Assembly: GCA_973895155.1 (NCBI GenBank)
Contig: OZ316891.1
Coordinates: forward strand, 13,144,001 to 13,208,000
Length of the DNA stretch: 64,000 bases
Origin: Marsupella aquatica
Lineage: Eukaryota > Marchantiophyta
Reading direction: 5' to 3'
The notes beneath the pieces were generated by a model. That model did not search any database and was not told the origin of the DNA. It saw only the letters and a program-made list of their open reading frames with translations. A program made the translations under genes and the position numbers. Within the stretch, counting starts at the first letter, position 1, and each line of letters begins with the position of its first letter. Shown here piece after piece: positions 26,721 through 37,003 of this stretch.

Positions 26721-27470
26721 TAGTGTGATTCTCTCTCTAATATTGTTGTCACGCTGATTGTTCACTCAGACTAATTGCATGCAATGGAGAATGAAATTTA
26801 TTTATTTATATCTCACCCTTACATGTGTACTTAATTTAAAGTGACAATTTTTTACTAGGTTTGCTCCTAAAAACCTTTCAGTACGTCAAGTCTTGCTTTG
26901 AATTAAACAATGCCTATAGAGAAAAAATATTAAGTGTCTCAGATTGAAGTTATAGCCCAAAATCTATCATTCAATTTGCTTTGTCTTTCCACTCAATGGA
27001 GTTTACTTGCCTCTCCACAAGTTGATAGTACATCATACATTTCCAATACACTCCATAAGCACAAAACTAAATAATTATAATATTATTCTATGGTTGTTCA
27101 ACAATCAACTTGTTTGTATTGCTCTCTACGCTCTCAAATAGTGTAGCAGAGTGGGTACTATCAATAGGAAAATAGACACTATAGGTTGCCTATTCAAGGC
27201 ATCAATTCTCTACCTTGTTTCACAAATCAGTGAATGACTACAAGATTTCCATATAATGCAAGAGAATTGAGCCAATGAGAACTTACAATTCATTTGCTTG
27301 AGCTCATGGCCTCATATAACAAGCATATTAGGTGACCTTATTTGAATGCAAAAGAATTGTCCTCCCAATACGAGTGGCATTGAACACCTCAGCATTGGAC
27401 TTATTGCAGGATTTTCATGGATCTATGATAATGATAGAGTAAAATCAATACAAACTACATCCTACCGTCT
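26721..27470. other. A+T-rich intergenic DNA
   Basis: Nothing recognisable as a gene or repeat. Confidence 0.35.
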
Positions 27471-27760
27471 TCACCTTGGGGGTTTCACATCCACAAAAGT
27501 GGCACATCACGTGCGCTGAAGAACAAGGTTGTTTTATTGGGTCTAACGGAAGACTTCAGAATTTTTGCAGAAGAACAATATGGTCTTTTAAATTCAATCG
27601 AGAAACTTATAAGAAAATTAGGGTCTTTAATCAAATTTTTGGAATATTCCAACTTATAGGGGTTAAATTTTTTTAAAATTCTTACATTTTAGGGGGTCTA
27701 AGACCTAGAAACATCACAGGTAATGGGAAAGTCCTCATTAGTGAGACCCTCGAGGTCTTC
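27470..27760 (+). repeat. Diverged inverted copy of the 636-bp inserted element
   Basis: Words in order (ACATCACGTGCG, GGAAGACTTC, GAAGAACA(A/C)AT, TTAGGGTC-type run, GACCC near the end) match the reverse complement of 28,480-28,770. The two copies therefore sit about 1 kb apart in opposite orientation. Confidence 0.5.
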
Positions 27761-27764
27761 TCCC

Positions 27765-27960
27765 AAATACAACACTCAGGTGCTATATTCAAATAGTGGG
27801 CCGGAGGGGGGGGGTGGGGCGGGGCACTATATTTTAATATAGTGCCCTAGCCACTATGTTCAAATTTTGTCACATGGTTTTGTATTTTTTCACTTGCAGA
27901 ACTATATTCAAAAAATGGCATTGTGTTTGAGTTTAGGCGTTGCATATAAGGTTAGGAGAT
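27765..27960. repeat. AT dyads CACTATATT/AATATAGTG around a G-rich run
   Basis: GTGCTATATTCAAATAGTGG, a G-rich run (27,804-27,825), then CACTATATTTTAATATAGTG (a near-perfect palindrome) and CACTATGTTCAAAT. Equivalent dyads lie at 13,250-13,310 left of copy 1 of the large element. This links the two loci beyond the inverted ends. Confidence 0.5.
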
Positions 27961-28002
27961 TAATTTAAGTATGGTGTAAGCACAAATTGAAAATTAATCC
28001 GT

Positions 28003-30105
28003 GGACCCCCATGTTCATCAAATGAATGTATGTGTGATGAAGTGAAGTGAAGTGAAGTCAATTTTTAGCAAGGCAGTAACTAATGGTTTTGAGTCTCCGG
28101 GTGGTCTTGGTGTATGCTTGTACAAAAGAGAACGCTCAAAAGATAGTGGAGATCAATCTGGTTGAGATGATCTCTCTGGTTTATCAAATGGAAAGCTAAA
28201 TGTGGAGGAATTGAGTTTTTTGACAGTTTTTGCTTACATCAGAGAAATCGTATTTTTACCATTCCTGATTGATCGTTTGTGAGTTACGTTGAGCATTACC
28301 ACCACAAGATTGACTAGAGGACAACACTCAGCTGTTGGAAAAAGAGTGCTTGTCATTTTGGTGGGAAGAATGCACCGGGGAATGCACAAAACAGACGAGC
28401 CATCATTTCACATGAAGGTTTTGTAGCCCTGGGGACTCGGGGGGGGGGGGGGGTCACTATATGGAGGGTCATACATCGCGTGCGACGTTTTAGGGTTTGA
28501 CCCCCCTAACTTTAAAGTGAAAAATATTTTTTTGCAAAGCCCTTTCTTTCTTAAAATTTTGTCATTTTTTATTAAAAAACCCCTAAAAACTTTATAGAAA
28601 GTATTTTTTGCAATTAAATAGGCCTATGTGTTCTTTAAAGTCGACCAATCAATAAAACATTCCCTATGTGTTCTTCCACCAAACTTTGGAAGTCTTCCGC
28701 CACACCCATTTAAATGGGCCTATACTTCGTCGCACGTGATGTGTCACTTCCGTGGAAGTGACCCCCCCGAGCCTGGGGAATCACTCGTTGGATTATTAGA
28801 ACGGGGTGCGAACAAATGAATGTTATTTTTAATCTTGTTGGGGTAATAATTATAATCAAAAACTTATACTAAAGGCATTTAAAAATCCAATTTTGGTAAA
28901 AATATTAGTTTTTATATTCAACAAGGTATTTAAGAATTTGTCAAATTAGTATAATAAAGGGTACAAGGGTATTTTTAATTGAATTCATTTTTTAATAAAT
29001 TTTTCAAATTTCATTGGTTTGTTCTCATGTGTTTAGGGGTTTTACTCTAAGTGATTCCCCAGGGTTTTGTAGTTTTTTATTTAAGAAAGTTGTGCTGTGA
29101 AGGGGAGACCAGTGATTGTTTCTTTGACATAGAGGCTACATTTGGCATCAAGCTATGTTCAGATTGAGTTTCAGTTGAAGACTGGAGGGACACAAACAAT
29201 TCAAGCCGGGAATCGAAACAAGCGTTGCGGACAAGCGAAGGTACCATAATCAAAGAAATCAATTTGCAGTGACTAAGTTTGTGATGGTAATGAGATCGTG
29301 ACATCTCTTAATCAAGAAAGGGTTTCCAATAATCCTCAGATTCCAGCTCAGATTGACAAATTTTGTCAAGTTTCAAATGAGTTTTTGAATTTCTTTACCT
29401 TTCGAATGAGTGTGATAATAAGAAATTTTGATCATGAGTTCATGAATTCCTTTAGTTTTCCAATATTGAGTCCAACATTTCATGTCAGATTTTGTCACGG
29501 TACTAAAGAGATCATGAGGTTTTCAATCTCTTTAGCTTCCTAATGTGTGACATTGGGAGTTTTCGTCAAAAATTAGAGAGATCATCAGTATCTAAATTTC
29601 TCTAACTTTCTAATGAACCTAACATTGATAGATTTTGTCAAGTATTAAGGAAATGATGAGTTTCTAATTTTACTCTAACTTTCCAATGAGTGTGACATTC
29701 CTGGTGACATTGAGAGATTTTATCAAGTACTAAGGAGATTGATTATTTAGTTTTACAATGTGGAGCCAAAGGGGTTCTAACTATGTACATTTCCGTCTAT
29801 TGGTTTTTTTAAACTTGCAAACAATTAAAAATTACAAGTAATTTGATGTAAAACACTGATATATCATTGACAAACATCATAATGGTAACTTTAGTTTACT
29901 AAATGATAATTTTTCCTTTGTATTGTGAGTTTTTTATGCTTAATACTTACGGCATGGTGCCCCAAAAATTACATTGCTTTTGCCACAAACATGAACGTGC
30001 GCTTTTGAAACTGTCAAAAATAAAATCTTTCTTGTTGTGACGGATTGTGCTGATGTGATGCAACCTCGTGACAGGGAATTTGCAAGGGACCTCTCATGGG
30101 GGTCC
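28003..30105. mobile_element. Non-autonomous 1.43-kb element, copy 2, interrupted by an insertion
   Basis: Same ends (GGACCCCCATG at 28,003 and CATGGGGGTCC ending 30,105) and collinear with copy 1. Without the 636-bp insertion and its 10-bp duplication it would measure about 1,457 bp, against 1,428 bp in copy 1. The diverged 85-95 bp internal units (TTTCCAATGAGT, GACA(A/G)ATTTTGTCA, AGAGATCAT) are present at about 29,350-29,750. No coding frame. Confidence 0.65.
28427..29062. mobile_element. 636-bp MITE-like insertion inside copy 2
   Basis: Copy 1 reads continuously through GATTTGTAG into a T-run. In copy 2 the same place shows GGTTTTGTAG at 28,417-28,426 and again at 29,063-29,072, with 636 bp between: a 10-bp target duplication. 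The insert begins CCCTGGGGACTC and ends GATTCCCCAG, whose reverse complement CTGGGGAATC matches the left end, so short imperfect inverted repeats are present. A 15-bp G run follows the left end (about 28,439-28,454). No transposase. A duplication of 8-10 bp points to a hAT- or Mutator-type mobiliser. Confidence 0.7.
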
Positions 30106-32900
30106 GTAAATATACTATTGTTCAAGGCCAAACCAAATAATTGATTTTATTAGATGCACATTAATGTTTAGATGGCAAGCCAAGGGCAAATTCTAAAGAA
30201 ATACTGAAAATTAGTGCAGTGTTTAGCCATGTCCCTTGAAGAATTAATTACATTTAATGTTGAGGAGGTAACAATGGTTAATACCAACACGTGACAAGTA
30301 ATGTATAGCACCCACCATGGTTGAAATTTTCAGGAATTTGCAAAAGTCTGGCAAGTGGCGAAAATGAGGACAGTTGAGTTATCTACTGAGGCAATACCAA
30401 CATTTAGCCCTCCGGCCTCCAGCACACCACCCCCAATAGTGTAACTTCAGGTATTTTCAAGAAATAACTTTTTATTGACTCATGTTTGCAGTAAGTGGTT
30501 GTTTTTTTTGGGTTTCTCACCCCAATACCAACCTGTCTGGCAGTAACTTAGAAAAGAACTTTGAATATAATTTAAAGGGCTACTTGGAATTATACTAAAG
30601 AAATACCAAATTAGAACTAAAGGGGGTTTACATCCTGTTTTACATATTAAGAGAAATACAAACTAAGGAGAGACCTTCATAGGAGATCAATCAGATCTTA
30701 AATAATAATAATTTAAAAATGTTCATTCAGTGCACGTCAAATTGAGGACTAAATTAAGATAATCTTGAGGATAATCACTGCTGATCATCCTGTGCAACTA
30801 GGGAGGCAGGTGCCCATTGCCTGACATTTCAAAATTTTGGGATTTAAACATTTTTAAGATGGAAAATTGAACTCCCAAGATACAATTGTGAGTGACTTGC
30901 AAATTTTTCTACAATATCCTCTCATGGACACAGTGTAAAGTTTGCACTAAACGTCCACTAAAAGCCCCGTAGGTTGTTCAACTAAAGACCTACAGTAGCT
31001 AGTGCCTAAGCTTATCCCAGTATTCTTCAATTACTGCGCCATACGATGGCCCCATTAATGTTTTTCTAATTAAGCTTTCCAGGATTCAGTTGATTAGAGT
31101 ATTTCTAAAAATCATGTGCAATTTGAATATAATTAAACGGGACTTTATCTACTACTCATACTTCATACAGAGAATATTTGATCAAATTTAAAATGACCTA
31201 TTTTAGCAAGTTGATAATACTGTACATCAGAGAACTTTCAATTATCTATTTTTTTAAAAAGTTTACAACACCCCAATAGTGGTTCTCGCTCGATAAAAAA
31301 GAGTAGATGTAAATGTCAGATTAAATACCTGTTTTTTGGAGTTCACATTTTTCCTTTAAACTTCAAGTTGAACTCGGAGTTGACCCCAAAACATAAGACC
31401 AACTTACCCTCCCAAAACTTATTTTCTTTCTCATATCAAGCTAGCTAGGGTCTACTACTGGCTTTGCTCCACTCGGCTTTGCTCCACTCATCGACCAGTA
31501 ATATAAAGTAAGATCCCAAAGGCATAAGCACAACCTACCCTCCCCGTACTCATTTTCTTCCCTTATTATGCTAGTGTCTATTGGCTTTGCTCTACTCGTA
31601 GACTAGTGATAATATTGTTGGCTATGGGATTGCGTAATAAAAGAGATGACAATAATTATGATGAATTCATATTCATATTCACATTCACATACTTTATATG
31701 TTAATTGTCCATTGTACTTGCCTGCACTCGACAGGTGTACCCAAGTCACAATCATGCCAAAGCCCCAAAGAAAGTAACCATTAATTTTGAGGACTCTCAT
31801 CAAAAGATGCCTACACTTTGCATCCAGCTAGCTAAAAGCTAAAATATTGAGAGAAGAAGAAAGGAAAGATGGAGGGAACACTAAAAATGGGACACACCAG
31901 AAAATATACCCAAGGAATAGGGAAGAAATCTGACAGGGGTGATATGCAAACATGACTTTGAATTCTAGTTAGACTTAGAGGTCGAGACAAAATTGTTGTC
32001 AAGCAAGACATTCATATTGCAAGGGTTAAAAAATATCCTACTTTAATTTGCTGATATATTGGGTGATGAAAGAGTACTTTAGCTACTGTAGTTTGGTGGA
32101 ATAGAGAACGTCTAAACCAGTAAAGTTTGACACGGTTAATTAGGTGCCCAAGATGCGATTGCAAATCCCCACTCTATATATGATGTACACTGCCATATAC
32201 TACTGTAGTTTCTTTGCAATCATGCCTGTCATATGTCACAGAAATAGAAACAGGGAAATTGGCTAAGGCCTTGAGCAGTTTTATTATTGTGATCTTTGTC
32301 CAGTCTGAGCTCTCATGGACCAAATGCCTATACTCAAATTTATTATATGCTTTCTGACCCATGAGAGTGTTTTTTCACTTCGCCCTCAACATTCAATTTC
32401 CTCATGTCGAGATTCTGTACAACAACTCGTCGAGTCACACATTCCACAGTTTTTAACTCGAGACCGGAAATTCTGGAAGATTGTTGATTTTGCATTTCGC
32501 CACAGTCACGAGTAATAATGAGAACTTGATCAGGTACTCTGATGGGCTTCCCACTTTCTCGAACTTATGATGAGGCTAATTTAAAACGGAGAGTGACGCG
32601 CCGTGTTCGGATGTACCGAGAGTATGGCCTCCATCGGCCTGTTACAATCATACACGGTACAGTACTATACTACTACTACTACTGCTACTGATGCGCTGCT
32701 GCTGCTGCTGCGCAAGAGCAAAATACTGGCAGGGGGGGGGGGGGGTGGAGATCACGCACTCTAGAGAATGATCGAGCATACCTCTGCTAAACTTTCTTGT
32801 TTGCGACTGTCTCTTCCTTGTTACCCTCGACAATCGCAAACCCTTCTCATCATCCTGCCTAGAACTCGATCTGGACATCGAAAGTGGAAGTTGTTGTCAC
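30106..32900. other. Intergenic DNA upstream of BES1-type gene, with local tandem repeats
   Basis: At 31,385-31,620 a unit of about 115 bp is repeated (CATAAG(A/C)..CAA, TACCCTCCC, ATTTTCTT, GGCTTTGCT(C/T)), and GGCTTTGCTCCACTC is itself doubled near 31,460. At 32,667-32,711 there are ACT and GCT trinucleotide runs, and at 32,731-32,744 a G run. The promoter and 5' UTR of the plus-strand gene at 32,923 should lie at the right edge. Confidence 0.45.
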
Positions 32901-32922
32901 ATCGAGATCTGTGGATTTCGCC

Positions 32923-35900
32923 ATGGCAGACGCCAATTTTCAGCAGACGCGAAAATGCACAGTGCGTGGATGCATTAAGTCCACGTCCGGTCCATGGATA
33001 GTACGACGACCTGCCAGTAAGAATTCCGGTTCTGGGAGCGCAAGTAAAGGAGCAGCAACAGCCGTGTTGAGGATGCCTTCTGCCCGGGAGCGTGAGAATA
33101 ACAAAAGAAGAGAACGCCGGAGAAGGGCAGTGGCAGCACGCATATTTGCCGGTTTGAGGGCACACGGCAACTACAGATTGCCCAAGCATGCAGATCACAA
33201 CGAGGTTCTGAAGGCGTTGTGTGCAGAGGCAGGTTGGCATGTGGATGAAGATGGCACCATTTATCGCCAGGTATTTCTGTTTCTTGTTGCTGCTGTTTCT
33301 TACTTTCTCCACCCTCAAACACAGTGGAAAAAGAAGAAGATTTCGACAGAATGATGTAGATTCTGAACCTCGAACTTTTGACATCGTTGTTCATGATGTC
33401 ACGATCCATTGCAAGCAGATTATTACATATATAACCGTGTTGGGCACGATTTGAGCTAGAAGACCTCAAAGATAATACACCAAGCATGGATTGTAGCTAC
33501 AGTCAGTCAATTTGGCATACCGGTTATATATATTAATGAGGTGTAGACCACACGACGCGCAAGCCCAAAAAGTTTCCTTGATGACAGGGCCTCATCTTTG
33601 AAACTGACTTGGTGCCAGGGGCTTGGCTGACGGCTTGTTACTAGCTCTACCATCAGCAACCATGTATGCTACCGGGCTATCTCACAGTGTAACCAAACTT
33701 GCAACCCTCGACTCAATGTTCAGGCTTGCAGTAAGTTGAGAGCTTGATTCTCGATCATGTTTGTGTTTGAGGATGTGGGGGGGGCAAGCAAGAACGATCG
33801 AGACGTACAAGGTAAAGCGCCAAGTAGTTGATTAGTTAGGCTTCAATCACTGTCATCTCGATCGATACAGGTTCAACCCATAGAGGAATAAGCATGACGT
33901 AAGCCCCGGCCCATCAACTGATCGAGCAAGTTTCAAAGGGTGTGTCCCCATCAAGGCCAGGTTTCGGTTCCCCGCCGGGCCCATCAAGCAAATCTCTGAT
34001 TATTCTGATAATATATCCGTCTTCTACATTTGCGAGTCCAGATTTCGAGAATCGCAGGTTATAGCAGTTTGGGGTTCATTAACGTACAGATTTGTATTGC
34101 GCGTGACAGAGATCGAAAAATAGCAAACCACTGCACTAATTCTTTCCTGTGAATCTAATGCCGCTGTTAGATTGTCCTTGAAGATAATCCGGGAGCAACT
34201 GTCCATTAAATTAAGCGTACAGAGCCCTCGCCTTCATGATCTCGTATGCGTAACGCGTGGTAGGATAAAATTTGGCTCAGGTTTATGAAGGTCCCCAAAC
34301 CGAAATAGTGACAAGGCTCGCTCTTGATGTGCTCTTGATGTGCTCTTGATGTAAAACTTGTTGCGTGCTTATACGCAATATGCAAACAAGTTCGAGACTC
34401 AACTTGCATCGACTTTCCGATAAAAGCTAGGCGCTGAAACAGACAGCCATTAGAAAGAAACTTCAAAGGGTTTGCAACATAGTTTCACCTTCCAACAATA
34501 GTCTATGTGAACTCAAGGTTTGGCTCCAGAAGAGGCACAATGATTAGCGCTTTAGCTCAAATGACGTGAATCACGACTTCCTGACATAGCGAGACCAACT
34601 TGAGCTCTGTCTCCTCTAACGTTGGGGCTTCCTTCTTTCCCTTGCGGATACACAGTTTCACTGCCTGCCCACATCGGAGACTAGTAGCGGTCTGCCCTGG
34701 ATACTTTTCGCTGCACTGTGATGTTGAATCAGAGAAGAGGGTAAATGGATGTTATATTGTACATAGATAGATTGTGGCTTTGCTCAGACACAGTTGTTTG
34801 TTGGCAGGGTTCGAAACCCGCAGAAAGCCCTGGAGCAGGAGACGACGTCAACTGCAATGGATCAGCTTTGTCCATGCATCTGCTCCAAACTGACAGTCCG
34901 ACTTCATCCGGTCGCAGTGACGAGACTACTTGCTCGGTGAGAAGCAGCAGACGTAACAGTGACATGAATCATCTCATACCCGATGATGATCCTTCACAAG
35001 TGGAGAACATGTATGACCTAAATCTGAGCCATAACAGTGGAGCCGAGAGTACCATTCTCATGAGCTCAGAAAAAAGTGGCAAAGTGCAGACAGCATTCAT
35101 GGACCGTGTGGCAGCTGAGCGAATATTGGGGTCCAAGAGGTCGTCGTCGTCGATGATCAACCACGGTCTCTCGGAGTACCAATTTCTGGCTGCTGGCATG
35201 CAGATACCAGGGCCGTCGAGAGATCACCAATTCTCCATTTCAAACGATGCGAGCGTTCGGACGGGGACCAGTCCTCCGCTGTCGAGGATTGCCACAAATG
35301 ATGTTGTTAGGCTTGGTGACCATTGGTCGAGGCCGGTTTTCACGGCGGAGCACTCGGACCACCGTGCCGTGAAGAGAGAGTGGGACCATATTCAGTACGG
35401 GGAGGTCACCTCCCCATCTTCCCCTATTCTGGAACTGGAGGCTGCTTCTGTATCGGAACCAGGTATATTTCACTGCTCAGCATATCTCCTCTCCTCCCCG
35501 TTTGTAAATGGAAGTGGCGGTTGTCTGAATCTACCTAGGTATTGGGGCCTCCATTCCGTTCGAGCAGTCGCTCGTTGCGTACCTTATTCCTTTGGCAATC
35601 TATACTGTATGCATATTATGCATCTCAAATCTCAATTATTTATCGAATAAGCACTGTAGTATATCCTTCTGTCGCGTTTATATGCTGCCTAGGCTTGCGA
35701 TCTATCTTACGACGCGCAGCTACCACTGTCTCTAATGTTTGGGCTACGATGGTCAGACTGTCAGAAATCGTATACCTATTAAGAGTCCACTACCGCCAGA
35801 TATATCTTCTTACACTTTTAAACTTTTAACTGCTACGGACGGTTAAGCGCATGCATGTACATTGTCTGGACTGGTTTACCGGAGTGATCCAAAAGGCAGG

Positions 35901-36985
35901 CATGTTTGAAACGCACAGCCACTACGCTTTATTACAATTAATCCATATAGACTTCCCTTACTCTCACGTACCCACTCTACGATCTACTTAGCTCCATACA
36001 ATTATAAACAAAGTTGCACTGGCTTGAACGGATCGAGCAGGCAGTACTGGAGGGAGCTAGTCGCATGCCTTAATCTAGAGCATGTACACCGCGTGTCCAG
36101 ATCCGCCTCACAAATCATGGTCGAGCTGGAGATTAATGATGTAAATCTTTAATGCCTCACATTGGCTGCTCTTCCTCGACCATAGCTAGAGCTAGAGAAA
36201 GGACTGGGCACAAGTTACCCCCGAAATAAGCAGGCCCACAACTCACTGAAGAAACCAATTAATATAAGAACTAAAAGTAGTCCGGGTCTTTAAGTCTGTT
36301 TGGCTTTAGGTCAGAGCTTCAAATCAGAGCTTGCATGAGTTTGTTTGCATGCTTCAAATAGACCAGTGCTTGAGGTACGTTCTTGTTCGCATCATGTGTG
36401 CTTGCAGCTTGGGAGCATAAAATAAATTCTTTTTGTCTGACATTGAAGAGCGTGTTCCAAATGTTGCTTTCCATGTGGCTCCATTGTACAGAGAACAACA
36501 GCTTGCACAAGAGCAGAGATCACTATCCCACCGTAGAAGGACATTCTCAGCAGCATGTTCAACATTCTCAGCAACATGGAAATGCAAGGTGCTGGGATCA
36601 AATACAACTCACGCAGGCGTTCGACGACTCGAGCAAATATATGTGCAGCAGCAATTACTTACAGCTCAACAGCACAAATGTTTCGTCAAGATGCGGTTCC
36701 ACGGGAGGGAACAGACCATCAGTCGCAACCTGTCTGCTATCAGCTATCGCACCTTCATGTTCCGACCAGCTGCAGCATCCACGCGCAGAAGAACATCTGG
36801 CCGCGCACGGTGCTAATTTCGGGCTCCAAAGTAGTACGCAAATGGTCCAATCCATACCTGTTCTGAAGGCAACACTTTGGAACACAGACATTCATCATGA
36901 AAACAAGGGAGCAAAGCTATATGCACCAGCGGCAATTGACTCTCTCTCTCTCACCCTGTGTACTTCCACAGAAACAATGCATTGA
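32923..36985 (+). CDS. BES1/BZR1-family transcription factor, 3 exons
   Basis: Nuclear DNA-binding protein of the family that executes brassinosteroid-type responses in seed plants. Exon 1 is 32923-33270 and exon 2 is 34808-35462; both borders are GT-AG. Exon 3 is proposed at 36492-36985 by phase and reading frame, and an acceptor at 36,408 is an alternative. The product is about 498 residues, longer than Arabidopsis BES1 (about 335). The atypical basic helix-loop-helix DNA-binding domain covers residues 54-116: [42 protein letters not shown] and DGTIYRQ. Splicing joins this to GSKP, exactly the family's exon 1/2 border. Before it lies [19 protein letters not shown] (residues 11-29, Cys12 and Cys17). 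Exon 2 is Ser/Thr-Pro rich (TSPPLSR, TSPSSP), matching the region phosphorylated by GSK3-type kinases in the family. LSLTL at 486-490 looks like a terminal EAR repression motif. I chose ATG 32,923 because it is the first ATG in frame and lies in GCCATGGC. Exons 1-2 are secure; exon 3 is tentative. Confidence 0.85.
34320..34352. repeat. 11-bp tandem repeat, three copies, in BES1 intron 1
   Basis: GCTCTTGATGT is repeated three times without interruption inside the 1.5-kb first intron (33,271-34,807). The rest of that intron shows no other feature. Confidence 0.85.
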
Positions 36986-37003
36986 AGCACCTCTCTCTCT
37001 CTC
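36939..37003. repeat. CT microsatellites at the 3' end of the BES1-type gene
   Basis: Two short CT runs lie near 36,939-36,951 and 36,989-37,003. The first encodes most of the LSLTL tail of the proposed exon 3, which weakens the argument that the tail is a selected EAR motif. Confidence 0.7.

Noticed and set aside
28628-28819. Open frame inside the 636-bp insertion
   Set aside because: 63 codons without any transposase or other motif; consistent with a non-autonomous element.
32884-32922. Upstream in-frame extension of the BES1-type protein
   Set aside because: It would begin at a GTG, not ATG. The first ATG in frame, in a good context, is at 32,923.
32821-33487. Minus-strand open frames of 170-187 codons
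   Set aside because: Antisense shadows of BES1 exon 1, caused by its Arg-rich codons.
34803-34820. GGTTCGAAACCC considered as a tRNA B box
   Set aside because: It is the acceptor and first codons (GSKP) of BES1 exon 2.
36433-36816. Alternative frame of 127 codons in the exon 3 region of the BES1-type gene
   Set aside because: It does not join exon 2 in phase through a good acceptor as simply as the chosen frame and lacks any BES1-like tail. Not fully excluded.
36939-37003. CT runs considered as a pyrimidine-rich promoter element
   Set aside because: They lie at the end of a coding exon and its 3' side, and are plain microsatellites.
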